Part shown: in pieces, positions 12,984-25,285 of the stretch
Layout: the number at the start of each line of letters is the position of its first letter
How positions within the stretch are numbered: the first letter of the stretch is position 1
Origin: Proteromonas lacertae
Taxonomy: Eukaryota > Sar > Bigyra > Opalinata > Proteromonadidae
DNA: 64,000 nucleotides
Direction of reading: 5' to 3'
Assembly: GCA_002245135.1 (NCBI GenBank)
Contig: NGBS01000292.1
Span: 496,001 to 560,000, forward strand
Notes under the pieces: generated by a model
The model's database searches: none
What the model was told of the DNA's origin: nothing
What the model saw: the letters and a program-made list of their open reading frames with translations, nothing else
Position numbers and translations under genes: made by a program

Positions 12984-13176
12984 TTTTAATTTATTAATTC
13001 TTTTTATTTTTTAAAATTTATGTAATGAACTGATGTTGTTTTTGTCGCTTATATATTATTTGTATATTTTAATTTGATTTCTGCAATTATCTAGTTGAAT
13101 AAAGGAAGGTTGAAAACAACAAACTGTTTGTTCAAAATAGTTTTAATTATTTTGTTTTTTTAATAAAATCATATAA

Positions 13177-14476
13177 ATGTCAGAAGGTATTTCATATTAT
13201 GATTATTATCTTAAAAGGAGACACAAAAGAGAAAGAAGCAGATACTAATCCATCTAGTGTTGAGTTTAAAGAGGATTCTAAGATACTAGCCGTATAAAAA
13301 GGATTATAATATTTAGCCACCTATGCAAGATGGAGGGATAAATGAAATAATGGATGCTCCATCTCCTATTGTTGGAAAAGAAGAAGTTGAGAAAATGAAG
13401 TTTGGTAAAAGGCCAGGTGAGGTTGATTTAGATGCAGATTCACCAAAAATTATAGAAGAGTGGAAAGGTATATTATCAGACTATGAAAAATATAAAAAGA
13501 AACATGAATCGAAATTGAAGAAACTTATAAGATTAGGAATACCAAATCTACTTCGAGGACGAGGATGGCTAGTATTTTCTGGAGTAGAGGACAAAATTAA
13601 CCCAAGTATGAAATATAGATTTTAATTATTAATTAATAGGTGAAATAGAAGAATTATTATCAAAACACAAATCACTATCACCATCAGCTCATACTCATTA
13701 TGGTGGTAGTATTGATAGAGACATTTCTAGAACTTTCCCAGATTATGCAATGTTCAAAAATGGTAATTATGGTGCTTGTGAATTGAAAAGAGTATTAATC
13801 GCTTATGCAATAAAACATCCAGAGATAGGTTATTGTCAAGGAATGAATTTTGTTGTTGGTATTCTATTGCAATATCTAAACGAAACTGAAGCATTTTTTA
13901 TGCTAGAAAATATAATTCACAATCCAAAATATGATATGCAGAGAATGTATAATGATTCATTATATAAATTACATTTGTGTGTTTATCAAGTATATATATA
14001 TATTATTATATATTATTATTATATTTAGTTTCATGGAATAATGGACAGATTCATTCCTCGTATAAAGAAACATTTTCAAAATCTTGGAATTGATCCATTG
14101 ATATTCATATCAGAAGTATAATAAATTATTATTTCTATATATTTCTATATATAGTGGTTTATTCCATTATATTCAAGAACTTTCCCATTAGGATTTGTAG
14201 TAAGAATATGGGATGCTTATTTTTATGAAGGTATAAAGATATTATTTAGAATTGGTATTGCTTTACTTAAAATAAATGAAAGTATATTATTATTATTATT
14301 ATATAGGTCAATTATTAACATATGATTTAGAAGGAGTGATGAATTTCTTCAAGACATTACCTCAAAGAGTAACTGTTGCTACTGTATTGGAATGTGCTTA
14401 TTCATTATCACTGAGTCATAGGCATTTAGATCATTATCAACGTGAATATGAAAAATTACATGCCGATCATAAATAA
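13177..14476 (+). CDS. TBC-domain Rab GTPase-activating protein
   Basis: Predicted GAP that speeds GTP hydrolysis by a Rab GTPase in membrane traffic. Seven exons (13177-13186, 13218-13291, 13317-13605, 13640-13989, 14029-14115, 14155-14281, 14307-14476) give 368 residues. After a ~100-residue acidic leader the TBC domain begins with KLIRLGIPNLLRGRGWLVFSG. The arginine finger lies in SIDRDISRTFPDY and the glutamine finger in IGYCQGMNFVVG, so both catalytic residues are present; WFIPLYSRTFPLGFVVRIWDAYFYEG marks the C-lobe. Little lies outside the TBC domain, so the Rab target cannot be guessed. Tail-to-tail with the next gene. Confidence 0.92.
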
Positions 14477-14600
14477 TTGACGATTAGATTATATATATAC
14501 ATTTATTTATCTTATTGATTGACTTATTAACCAAAACATACAAAGACATATTAAAAAAAACATATACACAATAAATACAAGTAAATTAACACTCAAAAGA

Positions 14601-15400
14601 TTATATATTTAAACATTGAAAATTGACAACATCGAAATACATCTGAAAATGTGGATACAACAGCGGCAAATACACTGTATTATTTGAACAATAATCTAAG
14701 TGATTCTTATCCACAGTTTTCATATTCAAATAGATTAATGGCGAAGGAGGTCGAACTGTTAGTTTAAAATTGGGTATTGTTGATGATGTTAAAAACTCAT
14801 GCATTTTAGGAACTGTTATAGTAGATGGAGGAGGAAGGTGTAGTTTAATTGGTTTAATTAATAGATCTTTCAGTTCTTTTTCCAATTGGCTTGAAAATGT
14901 TGGTTTTAAGAACTGGTCCTCTTGTAATCTAATTGATCTATTGGTAGAATTATTAAGAAAATCATCTACAGAATTTTCTTCTTGTTTTTTACACTTCCTT
15001 GTTATTAATACAACAATAACTACTGCTATTCCTACTATTAACACTAAACCTAAAGGCAGTATTATGTCAAATGGAACAGCTGGTTCATTTTCTGTATCTG
15101 TTTCATTAGTTGAGGTATTAAAATTATCGCCATTGTCAACATTAATTCTGAGATGGTTATTTGATGTACTAAATCCAACAAATACTGATTGTACTGGAAT
15201 TTCGTAGGTGTTCTACGAACAACAATATATATTTCAAAGCAAAGGAAAATAAAGATGGGAATAGTCGATACAGTTTCTGTTTTACTTCTAAAAAAATAAA
15301 CTACCTAAATGATACTAGCAATTCCGTTAATAGGATCTTTAGACTGCACAAAAGATGAACACAAAAGCACAATTACTATCTCGAATGTCTTCAGCTTCAT
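14601..15400 (-). CDS. Small type I single-pass membrane protein, unrecognised
   Basis: The start at 15400 opens with a signal peptide (MKLKTFEIVIVLLCSSFVQS). The main exon encodes a short extracellular part (EIPVQSVFVGFSTSNNHL..., with an Asn/Thr-rich stretch suited to glycosylation), one membrane span (IILPLGLVLIVGIAVVIVVLI), and a ~110-residue cytosolic tail starting RKCKKQEEN. Between the first exon and the main exon I could not find a single combination of splice sites that keeps frame; at least one small intermediate exon or a one-base error is needed. No family recognised. Topology resembles the much larger membrane protein to the right. Confidence 0.6.
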
Positions 15401-15778
15401 TTGGAGAGAAAATAAATCTAACAAAAGCTTGAATCTCTACAAGCTTCTAAAAAAGTCATTTACAAATATACCATGTCAAATAATGCCAGAATTACCAAAA
15501 AATAGTGATTGAAATAAATATATAATTATCACATAATTCTAAATTAAATATAATTGTTGTTTTTAAAATCTTAGTTTGTTTTAAAAATAATATCTGTATT
15601 ATTAAAAAACAATTAAAACCCTTTAAACATATTATTCCTTTAATCACAACAACATGAATCCCATATTATAATAAAATAATATTTCATTTTATTAGAAAAT
15701 CTCTTTTTAAATATTTAACCAAAATACCAAAATTCTACCCCAAAATCAATCATTTTTTAAAAATCGTATTTAAAGAAT

Positions 15779-16490
15779 ATGAAGGGATTTAATTCACTTG
15801 TAATTATAATGTGTATAAATATTATAGTGTTATGAATTCATATAATTCCAATAGCATAAAAAATGGTAATAATAGAGTTATAAATTTTCACTAAGTATTG
15901 TATTGAAGAAAAATCACCAAAGGTTGGTATTAATTACAAATATTTGTATAAACATACTTTTATTATTTACATTATAAATAGAGAAGTGAAAATTGTTTGT
16001 TATTCAGCTATAGATGTATTTGAGATGAAAGAGATGAAAAAGGTGATTCAAAAGGTGTTTTCTCTATAATAGATTATTATTAGTATCACACGAATGAATT
16101 TCATTTTAATAAGTATAATATATATGGTGTTGTAGATAGAGGTATATATATAATAATTATAATTATATTGATATAGAAGAAGAGAGGCATTTAAAAACAA
16201 ATGAGGAAATGTTTATTGTTCTTTAAATAAGAATTTTGGTTATACAATTGCTAGAGGTGTGAAAAATTCTATTAATATGTGAAGAAATGATTAAATCATT
16301 TATTGATAGTTCATTCAATACACTAATTGATGAAATTAAAAGAATGAAATTAAAAGGAAATGAATATGAATATCAGAAAATAGTAATTAATATAAACTTA
16401 AACTAACAGAATTAAAAATTATATTGATGTTGTTTTAGGTAAATCTTATAATAGTTTCAGAAATAAATATTATACATAGAATATACATCT
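15779..16490 (+). pseudogene. Decayed copy of the adjacent secreted/membrane protein gene
   Basis: Begins with a start codon and a signal-peptide-like exon (MKGFNSLVIII) like the neighbour's MKRFYTLFVVLL. Around 16205-16280 the stretch VYCSLNKNFGYTIARGVKNSIN aligns with the neighbour's CYCSRSDNFAGIIVNGMKHPIN, and 16290-16380 (EEMIKSFIDSSFNTLIDEIK) with its EEFIQRNTKRIVESLDLIID. The copy lacks most domains and is broken by stops (for example just after the SIN match), so it is best read as a tandem duplicate in decay. Confidence 0.6.
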
Positions 16491-16649
16491 TAATAAATAT
16501 GTTAATACCCTATAATTGAAACTTATTAAGGAATATGACAGTTAAAAAGAAATATTCATTTTTCTATTATAAAATCTCTATTTAAAAAGAATATAAAAAT
16601 TTACCCCCTTCAGAATATTTCAAATTGGTAGTTATTACCTTTTTAGGTT

Positions 16650-19600
16650 ATGAAGAGATTCTATACACTTTTTGTTGTGTTATGTATGACTATTACGATA
16701 TTTTGAAATAGTAGTTGTGGTATTTGCCTCTTGTAATTCAATTAGAAGAGAAATTGACAATGACAACTCTACTGAAGCTGTAAAACAAGTCAGAAATCTT
16801 GAAGCTTGTTCTTCTAAATATTTCACTGAAAATGGTGTTTCTCTATCTAGGAATAATTTATTATTAGTTTTTAATAAGAATAAAATCTGTGAAATATCCA
16901 TTGCTATTAATGATGATGAAAAAGATCGTTTCAAATTTTGTTATGATAAACTCAGTAATGTGTTTGATAGATCAAATATTAACAGTGGTAGTGATAGTTA
17001 TCCTCAGATAATTTCTGTAAAATTTGACAATAAAACATCCATATACAGATTTGGTAAGGATAGTATTAAAAGCTTAACTAAGTTTTGCACTGAAGATAAT
17101 AAACCAAAGCCAAACACAGATTACAAAGAAAGTGATATGTCAAAGTTATGTGAAGAAGCTAAGACTAACTTTGACAATGCTATTAAAAAGCTATTTAAAT
17201 ATTCTGATATAGATGAAAGAGATGAATCAGAACTAAACAAATTAATGAATATGGGTTTGGATTTATACAAACCTGATATAAAGAATTTGATTGAAAAAAT
17301 ATGAAGAAGGAGAGATATCAGTTTTATCTATTATTGGTAATTATTATTATATATTTAAAAATGATGAATTAACTTTAGTTAAGAATGAGGTGAATAATGT
17401 TATTGATAGTGGTATAAATAATTAGATTATTATATTAATATAGAAGAAGCATAGATAATTGTTGTAACAGAGGAAGATGATGATTATTATTGTACAAAGA
17501 TACAAAGTGATGATGATGAATGTTATTGTTCTCGTAGTGATAATTTTGCTGGTATAATTGTAAATGGAATGAAACATCCAATTAATAGTATTCTATTTAT
17601 TATATATTGTTATTATAGGAAATGCCCAAGATGTTCAATATGAAGCAGAAGAGTTTATACAGAGGAATACAAAAAGAATTGTTGAAAGTTTAGATTTAAT
17701 TATTGATTTCGATGATATGTCTGAATGTAATAATCAAGAATTTGAGATGAATGAAGATGTATATCCACAAATGATAATTGGTACAATTAAAGGAACAGAT
17801 TATGGTGGATATTCTAAGAATGAAGGTATTTATATAACCAATGATTACTATGCAACTATTGATAAACAACAATCATCATATTATTATACTTATTTCAAAA
17901 GGATGATTTATAAGATTACAAAAATTACTGAGGTAAATAAATGTATTTTTATTATTATATTTATATAATTATTATAGGCTCAATAACAATTACTTTAGGT
18001 GATTTGGATTTAGAAAAGTCAATTGTTTATTTCTCAGATAATGTAAGAATTGATAACTACAAAGAATGTGGCTTAGAAGGAAAGTATTATAGTTGCATGT
18101 ATTAATAAATATATTATTTTACATATAGGGACATAAATGCAATGGGAAAAGAAGAATGTGGTGATATTAAAGATGTTTGTAGTTATGATAATATGAGAGG
18201 TCAATCTATTCCTGTCAGTGTAACAACAAAATCGATATTTGTTAATGGAAATCAGCTAGAAAGAGAAACATCAAAAGTAGTGAATGATTTATTAAATTCA
18301 GTGAATATTACATCGTTTGCTTTGCCATTTGGTAGTTCATTTATTTATAAGGATGAATATGAATATGGAGATATATATAAATATGTAGCAGGTAATATGG
18401 TTTTAGGATATATAGAAGAAGATGATTTAAGTGATTTCAGGCAAGATATAAGATGGTGAAAGTACATTCAAGACATAAATGTATTGAATTTTTTTCTATT
18501 ATTTTCTATTAATAGATTACTACTCTGAATATGATGGAGATAAATTCTTTAGACTTCTATCAAATAAAACAAAAGTATATAAATCATATTCAAACTATCC
18601 ATTTCTATTATCTGATGTAAGTGAAGTAGATATAAAGTTTATGAGTAGAGATTCTGTAATAAATGAATTTAGAAATAGAATCATATCAAATATGGAAAAA
18701 ATAATAAAAACTCCAATTCAAAAGAGATATATTACTGGTGTTTCTAAGAATATCATAAATTGTGGAGAGGATTGCGATTATTTATTCTTGATAGATAAGA
18801 AAAGATTTGCAGAAATATACTCTAAAAAGGCAAGTGATGATAGTTATGATACTTATAAAATTATTTATAACTATGAATTTGTTAATGACTATCCTTTTTA
18901 TATTAAAGTAGTAAGTATTGATGAAGAAAAATCCACATTTGTTTTATCCGAAAGAACATCAAATACCAAATATGGATGTATAGACACTTCAATTCATAAA
19001 TTAAATGAAAAAATATGTAACAAAGATATTAATAAAGAGATATTGTTAAATATCATACACCGTTCAATTTAACATATAGAAATAAAAAATTGTATTTTGA
19101 AGATGAAAATGGAGCGATCATACGATTATATGATTAGCTATCCTAGTAAAAAGGTAGAAAGAATGATTGATCAGCCATTAGAAACAAAACCAATATCATC
19201 TTTTTCATTTGAAAGATAGTGATTATTATGATTATGATTATCCTCAAATAATGAATATGGAAGGATTTACTCCAGCATTTCACTATTGACATTTTGACAA
19301 AAAGTGAAGGTAGTACAAAAATCATGCAAAGTAGATATAAAAGAAATCAAAGAATTCAAAGATGAAAAGAGTTATACAATACTGAAAACCACTGATGAAT
19401 CTACAATACTGAATTGTTTTATGGTTACATTTGATGATTATAATGTATATTGTGATGATAGAAAAGTGTATAATTGGCTGTTTGAAGTTTATAAATATGA
19501 CACTTCAATGAAAAAATATCCAAAAATTCGTATTGTTATAAATATATTTTATATTTGAATAGCAACTGATGATATCAATAAAAATATAACTGATTTTATA

Positions 19601-21334
19601 AGTGAATGTAAAAATTTCATACTAGAAGATGTTGAAGAATGTACAATTAATAAAATGAGAAATTTAGATGAAGTAATAAACAATAACAATGATAGTAAGA
19701 ATGTGAGAAAATTAGTTGATCCAGAAATTTCTGGTTATTATGAAGAACTAGATGGTGATTATAAGGGATATTTTATAACTCCTAATACATTTACTTATAT
19801 TTATAAAACTTTTAGCTGTTATAATCTTATCGATGGTAGCAGTTACAGTTATTGCGAAATTAAATTGGTATATGATATTACCATAGAACCAGAAACATAT
19901 GCTATTAAATGGGATAAGAGTGGAAGTGGATATAATGAAGCCAAGAGTTACATAAGAATAAAAGAAAATTATAGTCCAGAGATTACAAAAACATTAAATG
20001 ATTTTGAAGGAAGTTTAAATAATTTACCTAAGACTGATTTAATAACTATTTCAAAAGATTCAGAAAATAATATAAAAATCAAGATAGACGAGTCTAATGA
20101 ATATACTCTCTCACAAGAACCATCTTCCAAAGTAAATGAAATAGTAGAAATTATGTTTCCAATGAATAAAATAGAAGACTCTTTTAAGGATGATGAAATT
20201 ATTAGAGTTAATAACCAATATGTTAAAACAACCTACGAAAATAAATTAAAAATGAATATAGAATCAAAAAATATTAATTATGAAAGAGGTTACATAATTA
20301 TTGATATATATTATTATGTAGCTACTTCGCAAGGAATAAAAAGAATAACAACAAATCCTTCAAATTATTTCAAATATAGTGAGGTAAAAAATACGATAGT
20401 TGCTGCTGAAAAAATTACAAAAGATAAATTTGAAACATCATTAGAGGATTTAATAAAACCACTAAAAGATGAAAAAGATAAAATCAAATTAAAAAAGGGT
20501 AAAGATGATTATGCTAATTTACCACCAGAAGAGAGTGTTTATGAAGAAGTAGTTGAGTATTATCCTGGTAGTGTTGGAACAATAATAAATGAAAAAGATG
20601 ATGGTTTAAGTACAGGAGCATTAATAGGAATAATAGTAGCTTGTGTAGTAGTGTTTATCATAATAGTTGGAGTTATTGTCTACTTCACTTGTTGTAGAGG
20701 AAATAAAAGCAGTAGTGTAAAAGATAAAAAGAAGAAAGAAAAGAAGCAAAAGAAAGAAGATGTTGATGATGATAATGTTGTTGAAATTATTAGAACTCCA
20801 CAAAAGAGTGTAAATTCAAAGTCTAACATCACTCCAACCAGCAATAGAAATAAACCAAATCTAAATTTAACATCAAGTAACAATAGTAGCTTCAATTCAC
20901 ACAACAATAATAATAAGGATAGAATTACACCAAGTAGTAGAAGAACTCCAAGTAGTAGAAGAGTAATCCATACTCCAAATCAACAACCAGCATTAGCAAA
21001 TGAAACAAAGAAGGACAATGAAAGAAATATAGTTGAACCAACCTCTCCATTAAATTATGTTTCTGTTGATGAAAATGATAATAATAATGTGGCTAAGAAA
21101 GAAGAAGAAATACAACAACCAGAATCACCAACAAAACAAGAATTACCACAACAAACACAAGATGAAATACCAAAAGAAGAAGAAAAAATAGATGAGAAAG
21201 AAGAAAAGAAAGAAGAAGTAGAAGAACAACAAGCTGAAAAAGGAGAAGAGGTTGAGGGAGAAGCTATAGAAGAAGAAGATGAAGAAACTGCTAAAGAAGG
21301 TGGAGAAGAGAAAGGAGAGGTTGAACAACAATAA
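16650..21334 (+). CDS. Large type I membrane protein with repeated ectodomain units
   Basis: Signal peptide (MKRFYTLFVVLLVVVFASC, two exons) followed by a long ectodomain made of related units. Recurrent marks are a YPQ(I/M)I strand (near 17000, 17762, 19230), CxxC-type pairs and Asn/Tyr/Lys-rich sheets. The last exon (19563-21334) holds one more unit, a membrane span (GALIGIIVACVVVFIIIVGVIVYF), a Cys-Cys-Arg stop-transfer, a basic stretch and a long Lys/Glu-rich cytosolic tail ending EKGEVEQQ. Several exon joins upstream do not keep frame: near 17300 (A-run), around 17430-17470, 17930-17990, 18450, and repeatedly in 19030-19320. Either this copy is disrupted or the assembly carries indels; the intact 559-codon last exon favours recent function. 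Possible adhesion or receptor protein. Confidence 0.55.
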
Positions 21335-21444
21335 TCTCATAATGTTATTTGCTTTTATATAGTCACTTCTATATCATTATCAATTCTTTTTTTTCAACAA
21401 AAACAATTAAAATTCAATAAATAAAAATTACAAATTCACATTAT

Positions 21445-21972
21445 TCATTGAGATTCTTCATCTACACTACTTCTCATAGCTCTAAGTTTCATAATATCTC
21501 TCATTTTACTACCAGCTCCAGCTGTTCTTGGTCTATGAGGTGAAATAACTTTAGTTGTAATATTATTATTATTATTATTATTACCTAATCCATCATCATC
21601 ATCTTCATTAACAATAGGTAAAGGTAAATCATTAAATATATTTGATTCAATCTTAAACGCTTTTAATTCAGCTAATAAAGAAGCACGATCAGTGTTGATT
21701 GTAGATGGAGCTGTAGGAATTACCTAAATAAATATAAATATAAATATAAAGATTATTTAATTATACTGATGGTGTTGTAGCTCTTCTTTTTCTAAGTCCC
21801 ATCACTGGATTTCCAACAATTGTACAATCCATTCCGTGTGTTAAATCACTACCAGTTGTTGGATCTCTATTGTGTTGATATTTACTATTATTATTATTAT
21901 TATTAGATATTGATTGTTGTTCTAAACCTAATGCAGTTCGTGGTCTTTCATAGATTTCTCTCATATGCTCCC

Positions 21973-22003
<31 letters not shown>

Positions 22004-22144
22004 TATATATACTCTTTATGTTGTGCTCTTTTAGTAGGTGATCCCATTATATGTTTACTTTTCATACTACTTGGCAAACATTGTTTGATCCCTTCAGCGA
22101 TCATTATTTCTTCTTCTACTTTCTCATCTAATTTACCATCTTTC

Positions 22145-22175
<31 letters not shown>

Positions 22176-22946
22176 CTGTTGGTATTATTATATCAGTTAT
22201 TACTGGTTGGTTTTCTCTTTCTTCACTAGTTATATCAATATCATCTAATACTTGTAATTGATTCACATAATTTACTATTAAACTACGGTAATTGGGAGTA
22301 GAAGCTACTGGATTTCCATCTAAATTAAGACATTGCAATGAATTGCATGATATTAATTGCAGCACTTCGTTTATATCTTTCACACCATTACTATCTAAAT
22401 CAATTAACTCTATTTTATCATGTAATGCTAATGGTGATAGTTCTATTATGTCATTAAATGATGCATATAACTCTCGTAGTTCTGGTATGGCTACTATTCC
22501 ATCTAATGACGTTAATCCACAACGATCAACCCATAATATGTGTAAATTGACTAAACCAATTCCTAAGTCTCGCAAAGAACCTATTACACTTCTTGATAGT
22601 TTTAGTTCTTTTAAATTGGGGAGTAATAATCCTATATTGTCTATGGCTTGTTCAAATGTGTCAAATTTTATTTCAAGTCTATCTATATTCATTAAATCAT
22701 TTTCATGAGTATAATCTCTCTATGCAATAAAGGAGTGACTAAATACTAGATTCTCTTCTGTTAAATTTAATTCAAACATTTCCTCTATTTCTCTCTCATC
22801 TGTTGGAATTGCTTCATCCGAATCCATTATAGGAGTGGGATTGCAATCATCGGGTATATCTCTTACTCTCACTGATACTAATGTAGGATCCTATAATATA
22901 AGCATGATGAAAAAATAAATATATGTACTTGTTCCTGATTAGACAT
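21445..22946 (-). CDS. LRRC56: LRRC56 / ODA8, outer dynein arm assembly factor
   Basis: Leucine-rich repeat protein needed for maturation or transport of outer dynein arms in motile cilia. The LRR block matches the animal protein closely: LPNLKELKLSRSVIGSLRDLG, LHILWVDRCGLTSLDGI, LRELYASFNDIIELSPL, IELIDLDSNGVKDINEV, LQCLNLDGNPVAS and YVNQLQVLDDIDI, in the same order as human LPNLDQLKLNGSHLGSLRDLG...ELYASYNNISDLSPL. Downstream are a poly-Asn insert, EEHMREIYERPRTALG and a second RPRTA motif, features of the family's C-terminal tail. Introns of 43 and 48 nt separate the last three exons. The join of the N-terminal exons (22946-22929, 22890-22747) to the LRR exon is not resolved; an unusual GTCACT donor would keep frame. 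Divergent (74 bp) from the BTB gene. Confidence 0.9.
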
Positions 22947-23020
22947 CTGAGTATTTTTTAATTTAAAAAAACGATTTTGAAAATTCAAGCTTATTTCAAG
23001 CTCATTTTAAGAGAATCTTC

Positions 23021-25102
23021 ATGAAAATCGATAAAGAAATCATCAAGAACTACGATTTATTATCTTCGTATAATCTACTCTCCATTTTATACAATTATAG
23101 TTTATCAGAAGCTTATTCAAATCAACAATACTGTGATTGTGTTTTTATAATAGGCACTGAGAAGATCTATGGAATGAAAACTATCATGTCTTTACAGAGT
23201 GATTATTTTAAAGTGATGTTCAGAGATAATTTTTTAGAGAGTGGTTTATCAGAAATTCCAATAGAATGTAATGATATAAATGGTTTTAATTATATGATTC
23301 GATATATGCATGGCTTTAATGTATATATTATTATCTAATCAATCAATTATAGGTTGAATTAAATCAAGATTTAGCAATTAGTTTATATTTACTATCAGAC
23401 TTTTATGAAGTAAGGATGTTAACAAATATTTGTTTGGAATACATGAAAGAAAGAGTGAATAATGATTCCTGTTTAGGTTATTACTTATTTGCTGATCATT
23501 ATCATATCAATGATTTATTGGATATATGTATTGACTTTATACAGATAAACACAAAAGATTTCCTAATTAATAGTATTTATGTTATTATTATATTTATTTA
23601 TTTATGAATAGATTTAGTAGATATTCCATCCAGTTTATTAATAACAATTCTCAAATTTGATTATTTGTCAATTCCATCAGAATCTTATTTAATTAATATA
23701 ATATTAGATTGGTATGAAAAACACAATTGTCAATCTGAAGATAATATTGTACTTTATGAATTTTTGAATAATTTAAGATGGGATACAATTCCGTTGAAAA
23801 TAATCCAAAATCATACAAGACTTACACATATAGTAACAAAGAAATGGTTAAACGACTTAGTAAATTATAAGAATGGAGAAAATGATAATTTTTTAGTTGG
23901 ATATAATAAGACTGGAAGAAGATCGACTAAAACTACAGGATTATTAAGTAGTAATAGTATATCACAAGTGTTTAAAGTATTGGATGTAAAGAGTATATAA
24001 TATATATTATTATTATTATTATTATTAGATATATTTTCAAGTTCAATTGAAATGATTGATAGTGTAGATTGTCCAGAAGATAGTGATGTATATTTGAATA
24101 GGAATAGTACAACTGTCTATATGTATAAAAAAAATATATAATATATTTTTGGTGTTATAATTTTAATATAGAAGTGAAAATCATCAAGAAATTTATGTTC
24201 ATACTACAGATGATTATTTATTTGTATATTTCTATTATATTTATTTTTTTATCTATATATATAGTCTTTACCAACACCATTCACTGTTAGTAATTTACCA
24301 TCTTTATTTGATCAACATCGATTATATATAGTAGAAAATCCAGATCAAGGTTTACACTTCTCCTATTTGAATTTAGTAACAATGACATATATTGATTTGA
24401 AATCATTACCAGAAGGAGTAAGAATATTGGATAAAAGTAGATGTTGTATTCAAAATAACAATATTTACTATTTATCAACATCATCAGAAAGACAATTATT
24501 ACAATATAATATAAGTGAAAATGAATGGAAAGAAATCCCATTATCTACACATTTTAGTAATGGAGAGTTACTATCTGATCCAGTAAATCCAAATTTATTA
24601 TGGATTACTTCACGAAGAACAGTTGTTGAAGGTAAAGTTGGAGTAAGTTTACAACTGTCAATATGGAAATATGATATAAAACAGTATATTTAGAAATGTT
24701 TATTGTAGTAATGAATTAACCAAAATAAAGAATCATAAAACATCTGTAACAATTGATGATGATGATGATGAGAAAGTGATAGAAACATCTCCATTTTCCA
24801 TGATATTTGAAACGTATATATTTTTGAAACAATTGTGTGTATTTTTTGAATAGAAATAATAAGAAACAGAATATATGTGTAATTGCAACTAATTCATATG
24901 GTGAATTCTATTTGTTTGTACCTGAAGATGGTAAAGTAGAACAATTGGCTTGGCCAAAAATGGATCATTTAATAATGTATGACTATGATCAGAATACAAT
25001 AGTTTATATTAGCAGTGAAGTATATATTGATATTGATTATATCGTCTTTAGGGATCTTGTAGTGGATGGATGGCTGTTCAATTGCCAATGAAGGAATTGT
25101 AG
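23021..25102 (+). CDS. BTB-BACK protein with kelch-like C-terminal half
   Basis: Likely Cullin-3 adaptor. Exons include 23021-23320, 23353-23572, 23612-23992 and 24029 onwards, with 32-41-nt introns. The BTB domain is at residues ~25-105 (YCDCVFIIGTEKIYGMKTIMSLQSDYFKVMF...ESGLSEIPIE), then a BACK-like helical region (SCLGYYLFADHYHINDLLDICIDFI, SLLITILKFDYLSIPSESYLINIILDWYEKH). The C-terminal half consists of beta-strand blocks with Trp motifs (QYNISENEWKEIPL, LQLSIWKYDIKQ, GEFYLFVPEDGKVEQLAWP) and probably forms a degenerate kelch-type propeller, though no canonical GG kelch doublets are seen. The last exon is very short (GSCSGWMAVQLPMKEL). Confidence 0.8.
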
Positions 25103-25285
25103 ATGTAATTTTGTTGATATTATTATTACTATTAGCTTTTTATTTGTCTCTATGTGTTTAGAATCTATAATAATACAAAATCTCAAAAATCAATTTTCTA
25201 ATCCTAAACAAACACAAAATAATGAATTAACTATATATTAAAAAAAAGCATATATAAAAAAATGGAAAAAAAAACTTGAAGTAAT

